Positions 8,801 to 17,241 of a DNA stretch of 64,000 bases are shown here, in pieces. Position 1 is the stretch's first letter; each line of letters starts with the position of its first letter. Below the pieces are notes generated by a model. That model was not told the DNA's origin and did not search any database. It saw only the letters and a program-made list of their open reading frames with translations. Position numbers and translations under genes: made by a program. This DNA comes from CAYRAV01 sp964422365 (GTDB lineage: Bacteria > Bacillota > Clostridia > Lachnospirales > Lachnospiraceae): NCBI GenBank assembly GCA_964422365.1, contig CAYRAV010000008.1, forward strand, positions 10,978-74,977, written 5' to 3'.

Positions 8801-8841
8801 AAGAGAAGGAGGTACATAACATTCTTCCTTCTCTTCTTTTT
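8801..8841 (+). terminator. Intrinsic terminator after the EamA gene
   Basis: AAGAGAAGGA (8801-8810) pairs with TCCTTCTCTT (8826-8835) and is followed by CTTTTT. It separates the EamA gene from the convergent mecA gene. Confidence 0.85.
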
Positions 8842-8846
8842 CACTT

Positions 8847-9485
8847 TTATACAATTGCTGCCAAAGCAGCAATCGCTGCTGACTGAATCAACTTTTCATA
8901 ATGTTCTTCATAATATGAAACAGCAGCTTTGTCACCATTCATAACCATAGCATAATCACTGCTGATAATTTTTAATCGTTGGAAATCTTTTTTACTCATT
9001 ATTTCATTATACAAAACAAGATAGTATCCATCTTTTCCTTTATATAATGAACTATATATCGAAAATTCCTTATATATTCTTTTTGCATATAATTCCACCT
9101 GTTCTAAATCCATAAAATATAAAGAACACATATTTTCTTCCATATTTGTTAAACTGTTCTCTCTAATTTCTTCCATCCTTCTCTTAGATATTGACATATC
9201 TGCTAACAACTTCTCTATACGACTCATAAAATTACTTTCTTTATCTACACCTGATATATGTAGTTCTAATTTACCAGAAGAAACAGGTACTGCTTTTACC
9301 ATAAGAGGCATGTTTGCCATATCAACACCAACTTCCTCCTGTGCCATACGTACAATGTCTGCCAGAAAATTTTTTGCTTTCTCACCTCCACTGATTAAAT
9401 CATTAAACTCCAGACCATTTTCCCATAAATCATCCGAGTCTATTTCACAAAGAATTTTCTTTTCTCCCTCTTTCTTAAATTCCAT
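8847..9485 (-). CDS. mecA: Adaptor protein MecA
   Basis: 212 residues. MecA adaptors deliver unfolded or specific proteins to the ClpC AAA+ chaperone and ClpP protease; in Bacillus the best known target is the competence regulator ComK. The N-terminal part IDSDDLWENGLEFNDL, the glutamate-rich ADIVRMAQEEVG and the low-complexity linker (about 75-110) match the family. The C-terminal half carries FMDLEQVELYAKRI and the YYLVLYNE strand typical of the ClpC-binding domain. AGGAGTGAATTGGT precedes ATG 9485. No clpC is nearby. Confidence 0.85.
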   Translation of the reverse strand: MEFKKEGEKKILCEIDSDDLWENGLEFNDLISGGEKAKNFLADIVRMAQEEVGVDMANMPLMVKAVPVSSGKLELHISGVDKESNFMSRIEKLLADMSISKRRMEEIRENSLTNMEENMCSLYFMDLEQVELYAKRIYKEFSIYSSLYKGKDGYYLVLYNEIMSKKDFQRLKIISSDYAMVMNGDKAAVSYYEEHYEKLIQSAAIAALAAIV

Positions 9486-9552
9486 ACCAATTCACTCCTT
9501 TAATCAAACACACTCTAGCTATTGTCATTCAGAATTTACCAGGCTAATCATA

Positions 9553-9602
9553 CAGAAATATGATAAAAAAACAAGCAAGAAAATTTTCCTGCCTGTTTTC
9601 CC
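9553..9602. repeat. Hairpin in the mecA-EAL gene spacer
   Basis: AAACAAGCAAGAAAA pairs with TTTTCCTGCCTGTTT through G:T-tolerant pairing. It lies upstream of mecA. It could end a short transcript or be a repeat; no T-run follows on the minus strand. Confidence 0.35.
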
Positions 9603-9705
9603 TTTCTAAGTGTTACGTTCAATCATGCCATTCCAGAATCTACCAGACTGATACTTTACCAATTGACAAAACACATTCTTCATACCTGGCATCTTTGATA
9701 ATAAA

Positions 9706-9758
9706 TATATGTGCGATTTTCACTCTATGAATAAACTCACTTATGAAAATCGCATATA
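9706..9758 (-). terminator. Long hairpin downstream of the EAL gene
   Basis: TATATGTGCGATTTTCA (9706-9722) pairs with TGAAAATCGCATATA (9744-9758) around a 21-base loop. It begins 25 bases after the stop of the phosphodiesterase gene. The T-run on the minus strand is poor, so terminator is a likely but not certain role. Confidence 0.45.
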
Positions 9759-9782
9759 CACTTATATATTTGAACTATAACC

Positions 9783-11702
9783 TTAAGACAGCAACTTCAA
9801 AAATTCATTTGCTGGAACAGGCTTTGAAAAATAATATCCTTGCAGATAATCACAACCCAGCTCTGATAACAAATTCATTTGTTCCTCTGTTTCTACCCCC
9901 TCTGCCACAATATGCATTTCCAGCTTCTTAATCATAGCAATCGTGCTTACCATAGCAATAAGTGCTTTCTCCTTTTCAAAAGAGGCCCATACTATGCTTT
10001 TGTCTAGTTTTACCAAATCGAATGGAAGATCTACCATATATGACATATTAGAATATCCTGTTCCATAATCATCTAAAGAAAATGATATCCCATTATCAGA
10101 AAGCTGGTGCATATTAATACGCAGCATCTCCGGTGAATATGTTGCCGCTGTTTCGGTAATTTCTAAATTAATTTGATTGCCTTTTATATGATATCGTTCC
10201 ATTACCTGCAGCAGTTCTTCTGTCAGCTGTTTTTGCATACACTGTACCACAGATAAGTTAATCTCTATATATTGTATCCCTTTTTCTATCAAATCATTAT
10301 TGGAAATAAACTGGCATACACTTTCAAAGACAAAGATACCAATCTTTAAAATCATACCATCCTTTTCAGAAATGGGTATAAATTCCTCTGGTGAAATAAA
10401 ACCTAATTCTTCATCAAATAAACGGATTAATGCTTCTGCTGACACAATTTTACTTTCTTTTGTAGAATATATAGGCTGGTAATATACTTGGAAACTATTA
10501 TTTTTCAAAGCTCTCTTAATTGCACATTCTACTTCTTTTACGCGTTTTGATGAATTGATATCTAAGTCCTTTGCACATACAACATATGTATCATCTTTTG
10601 TTCTCTCAATATTCAAAGTTTCATCAATATACTCTATGATATCCTCTACTGTATCAGCATCTTCGGGACACTCAATAATACAAACATTAACAGGAAATCT
10701 AACCTCAAGTTTGCCATTACTCCACGGATGGGAAAATCTATCTGCAATTGCATCAACAATGCCATTAATATTCTCATCATTTTTCTCGGTGGCAATCAAA
10801 CAAAAATGCCCTACTGTAATTTGATAAATTTCAACCTTTTTTGAAAAACTTTCATTTAAAAATTTTGCAACTTTTTTTAACATTAAATCAACAAAAGAAA
10901 TCCCAAATGTATTATTCAAAAATTTAATATCTTCTACAACAATAGAAAGTACCACAAATGATTTCTTTTTCATAATCCTGGTATTTAGCATTGCAATTAA
11001 TGTATCTCTATTAAATACTCCTGTCCTTCCATCAAACAACGCTTGCGGATTCTGAATAATAAATAATACTATCAAAAGTCCCATAGCTGCCCCAAATATA
11101 CCAATGTAGTACCTTCCATAATATAATTCTATAATCATAGGTACAAAAGTACATAACAAAAACAAAAAAATGGCAGTTTTCTTTTTCGTTGATATCTTTT
11201 TCCGATACTTATAAATATATGCACCTCCAAGTATCATATAATAACTTTCTATCAAACTCAATACAACAACCACATTTTTTCCAAAATAAACCATATGTTG
11301 TTTGCTATTAAAAAATATTACATTTATTACTATTGATAACATAATAAGCAATCCACATATAAATGGAATATGTAAAATTAACTTTAGCCGCATACACAGC
11401 TTTTCTCCATCTTTAATATACACAATACAATAATATGCATATAAAATTGCTAAAAACAAATTTATTACACAATAAAATATATTCATAAAAAAATACAAAT
11501 AACCATTAATAGCAACATTTGAATCTAAATGTTTATTATATATCAAAACACTTTCTACAATACCTAATATTAGTTCTAAAGCCACCAATATAAGAAACAG
11601 CCTGTTCTTATAAATTGGTAAATATTTCATGGTACAATACAAAAATAGTATCAAAATTAAAATAACTATTCCTGCAATATTAAACCCAATATGATATAAC
11701 AT
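9783..11702 (-). CDS. Membrane c-di-GMP phosphodiesterase (degenerate GGDEF plus EAL)
   Basis: 639 residues. About seven membrane segments fill residues 1-215. A GGDEF-like domain follows (about 225-375) but its signature is replaced by TVGHFC, so cyclase activity is unlikely. The EAL domain (about 385-635) looks complete: AEALIRL, INLSVVQ, LEITETA, LDDYGTGYSN, KLDKSIV, VAEGVET and LQGYYFSKP hold the metal and catalytic residues. It should hydrolyse c-di-GMP to pGpG at the membrane, with the GGDEF part as a possible GTP-sensing regulator. AAAGGGAGGCATT precedes ATG 11702. It stands alone. An HD-GYP protein at 58307 also acts on c-di-GMP. Confidence 0.93.
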   Translation of the reverse strand: MLYHIGFNIAGIVILILILFLYCTMKYLPIYKNRLFLILVALELILGIVESVLIYNKHLDSNVAINGYLYFFMNIFYCVINLFLAILYAYYCIVYIKDGEKLCMRLKLILHIPFICGLLIMLSIVINVIFFNSKQHMVYFGKNVVVVLSLIESYYMILGGAYIYKYRKKISTKKKTAIFLFLLCTFVPMIIELYYGRYYIGIFGAAMGLLIVLFIIQNPQALFDGRTGVFNRDTLIAMLNTRIMKKKSFVVLSIVVEDIKFLNNTFGISFVDLMLKKVAKFLNESFSKKVEIYQITVGHFCLIATEKNDENINGIVDAIADRFSHPWSNGKLEVRFPVNVCIIECPEDADTVEDIIEYIDETLNIERTKDDTYVVCAKDLDINSSKRVKEVECAIKRALKNNSFQVYYQPIYSTKESKIVSAEALIRLFDEELGFISPEEFIPISEKDGMILKIGIFVFESVCQFISNNDLIEKGIQYIEINLSVVQCMQKQLTEELLQVMERYHIKGNQINLEITETAATYSPEMLRINMHQLSDNGISFSLDDYGTGYSNMSYMVDLPFDLVKLDKSIVWASFEKEKALIAMVSTIAMIKKLEMHIVAEGVETEEQMNLLSELGCDYLQGYYFSKPVPANEFLKLLS

Positions 11703-11779
11703 AATGCCTCCCTTTAGCTATTACTTTTCTGCTTCTCCTATTACAACATATCCATTATATCATATTTTAACAAAAGAAT

Positions 11780-12274
11780 CTATATTTTTTCTATTATTTT
11801 CATCATTTTTTCCGAATCCCCTTTTAAAAAATTATTTAAACTTACCATAAAAAAACTATTATCCATAAAAAAATTATACGAATATTTTGTTTGATATGCT
11901 TTTGTAATTGTATTATATGATATTTTTTTTATTAGTTTATCATTATCACCTTTCATTTCCACATAATCCTCAAAAAATAAATAATGATATCCTTTTGATG
12001 GAAGACTGTTTTTAATCCGCTTAAATGCGGTTTTTGCCATCCAAAAATATCCTTTTCGTACAAAAGCAAACATCCCAATATCTGCTGTTAAGAAAAAAAG
12101 TGCAAAAGGATATTGTCTTTCAATCAGGCTGAATATAGCAAAACCCATATAGAAAAACATTAATACATAACATACTCTTTTTACTTTTTTCTTTCCCATT
12201 AGCCATTCATTATGTTGCAGCTCTATAAACATTTCTTCTGTGTATTCTGTTTTATTTTCAACTAAAACTTTCAT
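11780..12274 (-). CDS. YcxB-like membrane protein
   Basis: 164 residues from ATG 12274. Two membrane segments (about 35-55 and 58-78) are followed by a C-terminal soluble domain with YHYLFFEDYVEMKG and ISYNTITKAYQTKYSYNFF, which is the YcxB-like C-terminal pattern (a small PH-like fold). Function unknown. The frame extends to a TTG at 12295, but ATG 12274 fits the N-terminus better; its RBS (TTGGTG) is weak and lies inside a nested inverted repeat. Confidence 0.7.
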   Translation of the reverse strand: MKVLVENKTEYTEEMFIELQHNEWLMGKKKVKRVCYVLMFFYMGFAIFSLIERQYPFALFFLTADIGMFAFVRKGYFWMAKTAFKRIKNSLPSKGYHYLFFEDYVEMKGDNDKLIKKISYNTITKAYQTKYSYNFFMDNSFFMVSLNNFLKGDSEKMMKIIEKI

Positions 12275-12277
12275 ATT

Positions 12278-12326
12278 TTGCACCAAGCCTATCAATTACA
12301 AGCATACTTGCATTTGATAGGTGCAA
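12278..12326 (-). promoter_or_regulatory. Nested inverted repeat over the YcxB-like gene RBS
   Basis: TTGCACC and CTATCAA on one side mirror TTGATAG and GGTGCAA on the other (outer arms 12279-12285 and 12320-12326; inner arms 12289-12295 and 12314-12320). The structure overlaps the weak RBS of the gene starting at 12274. It could be an operator or a translation-blocking hairpin. Confidence 0.45.
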
Positions 12327-12520
12327 ACATAAAGAGTGAAAGATGTTGTTTGCATATTTTCCCTTTCTTCTATTTTTCTTTTACTCTTTTCTCCTATATT
12401 ATTGAATTTTTGAAACTACCTATCTAAATTTTGTATTTACTAATTTCCCCTTAGGAATTGTTAAGAGATAACTTTTAAATAGTGTGCAGGATTTTTCTTT
12501 TCTATTTTTAATACAAATGC

Positions 12521-12556
12521 AAAGAGTGAAAGTACCCTCTCTTCCACTCTTTTCTC
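12521..12556. terminator. Hairpin after the VTC-like gene
   Basis: AAAGAGTG (12521-12528) pairs with CACTCTTT (12545-12552), with T-rich sequence on both strands. It lies 35 bases past the stop of the leftward gene at 12587. A related AAAGAGTGAAAGA motif occurs at 12331. Confidence 0.5.
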
Positions 12557-12586
12557 TAAAATCATATAAATGTTCTAATTCTAGTT

Positions 12587-13297
12587 CTATGCCAATGCAA
12601 ATATTTCATTATTTTCATTTCCATCCAACACATGAAATGCTTCTTTATTCAGTATATTTTGGAACATATTATAAAACTGCATAAAAAATTCCTTAATCGC
12701 ATTTTCTTTTATCTTAAGATTAATAACAATAGGCTGCGGATGAAACATTCTTTTGATTTCTGTTCTCTCTACTTCTAACTTAGGATTTTCTATTACAACA
12801 TCTTTATCAATATGTACATGAAGCTTTTTTTCTGCAAAGAAATACTGTTCCCTGTTTGATTCTACTACTACATCCGGTTTTAAATCAAATAATTGTTTTT
12901 TTACATAAAATTCTGTCAACAAACGATTGTCATTATTTTTCATCCATTCATAATCACCACTCATTAATTTGATATACTGCAATTGTGATAACGGAATCTT
13001 TTCTTCCAAAAAACGGCTATTTGTCCTACAGCGCTTATTTAGATAAATCCCTGAAATTTCCGGTTTGTAATAATTAGAAATCCAAAACACTTCTGTCATT
13101 GCATCTTCATCTATTCTATCTTCATTCTCTTGCTGATTTCCATTTATAAAATAAAGTTCTCTCACTTTCGCCTTCTCAATTTGTGCTGCTTCCCCTAACT
13201 TTTTACTCACTATACGATACTGTTCTAGTGTAATACTTTGTACAAATTCCTGATAAAAATTCGTTCCTGTCATCTCTGTTAATAATGTGTTCTCCAT
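12587..13297 (-). CDS. Divergent VTC-like domain protein
   Basis: 236 residues. The central and C-terminal part resembles bacterial VTC (polyphosphate polymerase-like) domains: GIYLNKRCRTNSRFLEEK is like a basic tunnel strand, TEFYVKKQLFDLKPDVVVE is like the KP-V-V-Y strand, then HVHIDKDVV and PIVINLKI near the end. The usual N-terminal YRHE-K tunnel residues are not evident, so catalytic activity is doubtful. TAGGAGGGCGATTAATTTT precedes ATG 13297, with a good promoter about 90 bases upstream. No cotH partner is adjacent. A wholly different fold is possible; the call rests on weak motif resemblance. Confidence 0.45.
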   Translation of the reverse strand: MENTLLTEMTGTNFYQEFVQSITLEQYRIVSKKLGEAAQIEKAKVRELYFINGNQQENEDRIDEDAMTEVFWISNYYKPEISGIYLNKRCRTNSRFLEEKIPLSQLQYIKLMSGDYEWMKNNDNRLLTEFYVKKQLFDLKPDVVVESNREQYFFAEKKLHVHIDKDVVIENPKLEVERTEIKRMFHPQPIVINLKIKENAIKEFFMQFYNMFQNILNKEAFHVLDGNENNEIFALA

Positions 13298-13383
13298 AAA
13301 ATTAATCGCCCTCCTAGAGACATCTAAAACTTACTATCTTTTGTTACTGTTAACTTTTTCCCTCCTTTCCTCTTTCTGTGTTT

Positions 13384-13412
13384 ATTATATACTATTTTTG
13401 TGAAATTGTCAT
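13384..13412 (-). promoter_or_regulatory. Promoter of the VTC-like gene
   Basis: On the minus strand ATGACA, a 17-base spacer and TATAAT. The rest of the 465-base spacer up to 13762 is AT-rich; TATAAT at 13635-13640 with a weak TTTCAT -35 may serve the PBP gene on the plus strand. Confidence 0.65.
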
Positions 13413-13762
13413 GTAATATTCATGATTTTAATATGAATATTTTATAAACTTTACAAACAACACAGCAGAATCTAAGAACAATACTATACAAAAACAAAGA
13501 TATTTGAGCATTGTAATTGCTGATTTTTATACAACCTTTGCTGCTAATTTCTTATTTTTGCGTAATCATTGGTTTTTCAAAACTTTGTGTAAAACTAAAT
13601 TCTTTTCCCCCTTTCATAACTTTTCCTTTTTTGCTATAATAAAAACTGATATCAGCTTAATGAAATCTTGTGTTTAACAAATATCTATATTTGCTTTACC
13701 CTATTTTTATTATTAATGGAAACCTGGTAACTATTCGACAGTAGAAAGGCAAGGAACGTTTT

Positions 13763-15961
13763 ATGAATTTTACAAAACAAAGTATTCAAAAAAAGAAAAA
13801 AAAATTAACTTCCACTTCTCAAAAAATAGCAACCAAATCCGGCACAATTATATTCCGTTTGTTCATTATTGGTGTCATTGCCATTGCTATAACTGGCGGA
13901 TATACTGCTTATGGTCTGATTCAGGGTATTTTGAGCAGCACTCCTGAACTTGATCTTGAAGCAATAAAACCATCTGGTTTTGCTACTACCATTTATAACT
14001 CAAAAGGGAAAGAAATCCAGAAACTGGTAGGATCTGATGCCAATAGAGAAGAAGTTTCGCTAGAAGATATTCCTGATTATGTTCAAAAAGCTTTTATCTC
14101 CATCGAAGATGAACGGTTTTACGCACATACTGGAATCGATATGCGTGGTATTTTACGTGCAGGAGTTGTTGGTATTACGCAAAAAGATTTCAGCCAGGGT
14201 GCCAGTACCATTACCCAGCAGCTTATTAAAAACCAAATTTTTTCCGGTGGAAATGAAGACTCTTTTGCAGATAAAATACAGAGAAAAGTACAGGAACAAT
14301 ATCTGGCTGTTAAATTAGAAAAAAGTATGGGAAAAGATGAAATTTTGGAAAATTATTTAAATACTATCAATTTAGGTCAAAATACACTAGGTGTACAAGC
14401 TGCTTCAAAACGTTATTTCAGAAAAGACGTAAAGGATCTGACTCTTTCTGAAGCAACTGTAATAGCAGGTATTACAAAAAATCCTTCTGAATTGAATCCT
14501 ATTACCTATCCTGATAACAATGCGGAACGCAGAAAAGAAATTTTAAATAAAATGTTAAAATTAGAATTTATTTCCGAAAAGGAATATAACAAGGCTTTAA
14601 AAGATAATGTATATAAACGAATTAAAAAAGTGAATTCTGAATGGACTGCTCAAGGTTCTAATATTAATTCCTATTTTGTAGATGAACTGATTGACCAGGT
14701 TATTGCTGATTTACAAGAAGATTTGGGCTATAGTTCTACTCAGGCATATAACCTATTATATCGCGGCGGTCTAAGCATATATACAACACAGGATGCCAAT
14801 TTACAGAAAATATGCGATGATGTATTGTCAAATGAAAGTTTATATCCTGCAGATTCCACTTTAGAATTAACATACCGCCTTAGTGTATGTAATTCAAAAA
14901 CCGGAAAGACTACTCACTATAATGAAGGTATGCTTGCTAATTATTTCAAAAAACAAAATAAAAACTTTTCTTTATATTTTACAAAGAAATCTGATGCAGA
15001 GCAGTATATTAAAAAATACAAAAAACATGTTGTAGGAAAAAATGACAATATTGAAGCTGAATCTGTGTCATTCTCATTACAGCCACAGATTTCTTTTGTC
15101 TTAATGGAACAATCTTCTGGAGAAGTAAAGGCTATTGTGGGTGGGCGCGGCGAAAAAACAGCGAACCGTACCATGAACCGTGCAACAGATTCCATGCGCC
15201 AGCCGGGCTCCACGTTTAAAATACTGTCAACCTATCTTCCTGCCCTTGACAGTGCAGGAATGAGTCTTGCCACTGCTATCGATGATGCTGAATATAATTA
15301 TCCTGGCACAAAACGTGCTGTACAAAACTGGAGCAAAAACGGCTACAAAGGTCTTACTACCATTCGTGATGCTATTAAAGATTCTATGAATGTTGTTGCT
15401 GTAAAAACTTTAGAACAGGTTACACCACGTACCGGTTTCTCCTACTTACAGAAACTAGGTTTCACTACATTAGTTGAAAGTGAAGAAATTAATGGAAAAG
15501 TATATTCTGACATTTCCCTGCCTACTGCACTTGGCGGTTTAACAAAAGGTATTAAAAACATAGAACTTACTTCTGCTTTTGCAGCAATTGCAAACAAAGG
15601 TTCTTATATTGAACCTATTTACTACACAAAAATTATAGATCATGATGGCAATATTTTAATTGACCATACCCCAGAAAAGAGTCAGGTTATGAAATCCTCT
15701 ACTGCATGGCTTTTGACAGATGCTATGAAAGATGTTGTAACTTCCGGAACAGGAACTTTAACAAAATTTACCTCTGTTGACATGCCTATTGCAGGAAAAA
15801 CGGGAACCACTTCTAATAATGTAGATTTATGGTTTGTGGGCTATACCCCTTATTATACAGCGGGGATATGGAGTGGATATGATAATAATCTTTCTCAAAC
15901 CAACACCACTTATCATAAAGTATTGTGGCGTACAATTATGGAAAAGATTCATCAAAATTGA
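13763..15961 (+). CDS. Class A penicillin-binding protein, ended early by in-frame TGA
   Basis: 732 residues to the first stop. A cytoplasmic lysine-rich tail (1-30) and one membrane anchor (about 30-55) precede the GT51 glycosyltransferase domain, with IEDERFYAHTG (Glu114) and QGASTITQQLIKN. The transpeptidase domain holds STFK (Ser483, Lys486), SMN (541-543) and KTGT (from 679). It polymerises and cross-links peptidoglycan outside the membrane. Codon 733 is TGA (15959-15961), but the same frame continues to 16459 with the cysteine-rich tail typical of clostridial PBP1a proteins. Both catalytic domains are complete before the stop, so the short product may still work. RBS AAGGAACG. Confidence 0.95.
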   Translation: MNFTKQSIQKKKKKLTSTSQKIATKSGTIIFRLFIIGVIAIAITGGYTAYGLIQGILSSTPELDLEAIKPSGFATTIYNSKGKEIQKLVGSDANREEVSLEDIPDYVQKAFISIEDERFYAHTGIDMRGILRAGVVGITQKDFSQGASTITQQLIKNQIFSGGNEDSFADKIQRKVQEQYLAVKLEKSMGKDEILENYLNTINLGQNTLGVQAASKRYFRKDVKDLTLSEATVIAGITKNPSELNPITYPDNNAERRKEILNKMLKLEFISEKEYNKALKDNVYKRIKKVNSEWTAQGSNINSYFVDELIDQVIADLQEDLGYSSTQAYNLLYRGGLSIYTTQDANLQKICDDVLSNESLYPADSTLELTYRLSVCNSKTGKTTHYNEGMLANYFKKQNKNFSLYFTKKSDAEQYIKKYKKHVVGKNDNIEAESVSFSLQPQISFVLMEQSSGEVKAIVGGRGEKTANRTMNRATDSMRQPGSTFKILSTYLPALDSAGMSLATAIDDAEYNYPGTKRAVQNWSKNGYKGLTTIRDAIKDSMNVVAVKTLEQVTPRTGFSYLQKLGFTTLVESEEINGKVYSDISLPTALGGLTKGIKNIELTSAFAAIANKGSYIEPIYYTKIIDHDGNILIDHTPEKSQVMKSSTAWLLTDAMKDVVTSGTGTLTKFTSVDMPIAGKTGTTSNNVDLWFVGYTPYYTAGIWSGYDNNLSQTNTTYHKVLWRTIMEKIHQN

Positions 15962-16459
15962 GATAAGAAAGATTTTGAAAAACCTAAGAATATCATAAAA
16001 GCTAAGATTTGTACTAAATCAGGAAAATTAGCCAAAGCAGGAGTGTGCGAAAATGCTGCTGGTGGTTCTACCGTCCGCACAGAATATTTTGCCGATTCGG
16101 CACCAACAGAATACTGTGACTGTCATGTTCTTGCTACTGTCTGCAGTAGTTCAAATCTTCCTGCAAGCCGATATTGCCCAAGCAGTCAGATTACAAGTCA
16201 AGTGCTATTGATTAAAAAAGAAACTTCTACCACAGCAGATACCCCTTATGTACTTTCTCCAAATTATCAAGATAAAGTTTGTACTTATCATGGATATTCT
16301 GGTATTCCTGCAACATCTGCTCCGCAAAATAACACAACCACAACCAATGCACCTGTTGCCGCTACAACTAAGAACCCCGCAACCGAAGCACCTGCCTTCA
16401 TTCAAAATCCGCCAGAACAAGAAGAACCTGACATTACAACAGAACTCTCGACAAATTGA
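15962..16459 (+). pseudogene. C-terminal tail of the PBP, separated by the in-frame TGA
   Basis: This stretch stays in the PBP frame with no stop until TGA at 16457-16459. It reads DKKDFEKPKNIIKAKICTKS, then GVCENAAG, YFADSAPTEYCDCHV and a Thr/Pro/Ala-rich end. FEKP-NI...SGKL...G.C and C-C-H are the usual extension after the transpeptidase domain in this PBP group. No RBS or sensible start lies at its head; the first ATG is absent. It is therefore the lost tail of the upstream gene, not an independent gene. Confidence 0.8.
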
Positions 16460-16590
16460 TTTGAAATATCTATATAAAAGACAAAAAATGGGAAAATATC
16501 AATTCTAATATTTTTCCCATTTTTTGTGATTTCCGATTTACAGAAAGTATGCAGAACAAGGCTTATTACCTGCGGAAATAAATGATATAC

Positions 16591-17241
16591 CTATACTAAT
16601 TCCTGCAGCACCTGATACAGATTTTGAACATCAAGCGGCTTTACTAAATGGCCATTCATGCCATTTGCAATAGACTTTTGGGTATCCTCATCAAATGCAT
16701 TGGCTGTTAATGCAATAATTGGAATAGTCCTAGAATCATTTTTTCCAGATATACGAATCTGTCTTGTGGCTTCTAATCCATCCATAATCGGCATTCTGAT
16801 ATCCATTAATACTGCATTATACCAGCCTTCATCATTTTTTTCAAACTTTTCCACTGCTTTCAGGCCATTATCTGCAACATCCACTTCAAATCCGACCATT
16901 TCTAATAATGTTCTTGCAACCTCAATATTTAAGGCATTATCCTCCACTAGTAAAATCCTCTTTCCCTGAAAGGAATAATTCGGAGTATTTCCTATACCAT
17001 TTTTCTGATCATTTTTCCTTTGTCCCTCTAGTTCCACATAGTTTTTTTGCTTAATATGAAGCATTTCATTTACAATATCAATTAATGATTTTGTGGATGC
17101 ATCAATTTTTTCGAGGCAGTCTAATGTTCTTTCCTTATCGTCTAACATATTTTTTGCGATACTTGCCATTCCAACAATTGCATTCATAGGTGTACGAATC
17201 TCATGTGACATCCGGGATAAAAATTCAACTCTTGCTTTTTC
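16591..17241 (-). pseudogene. Histidine kinase-receiver remnant, downstream part of a split gene
   Basis: Read from 17241 the frame gives EKARVEFLSRMSHEIRTPMN, a textbook histidine kinase phosphoacceptor region, directly after the TAA that ends the upstream ORF in the same frame. The HisKA segment runs to about IDIVNEMLHIKQ and then jumps, after about 30 residues, to a receiver domain GKRILLVEDNALN ... VLMDIRMPIMDG ... ALTANAF ... HLVKPLD. The whole ATPase domain that should lie between them is missing. With both the stop and the deletion this is best read as a decayed hybrid kinase. ATG 17211 has no good RBS. Confidence 0.75.

Noticed and set aside
15959..15961. TGA in the PBP as a selenocysteine or tryptophan codon
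   Set aside because: No SECIS-like structure was recognised, the position is not a conserved Cys or Trp site, and TGA ends other genes in the window.
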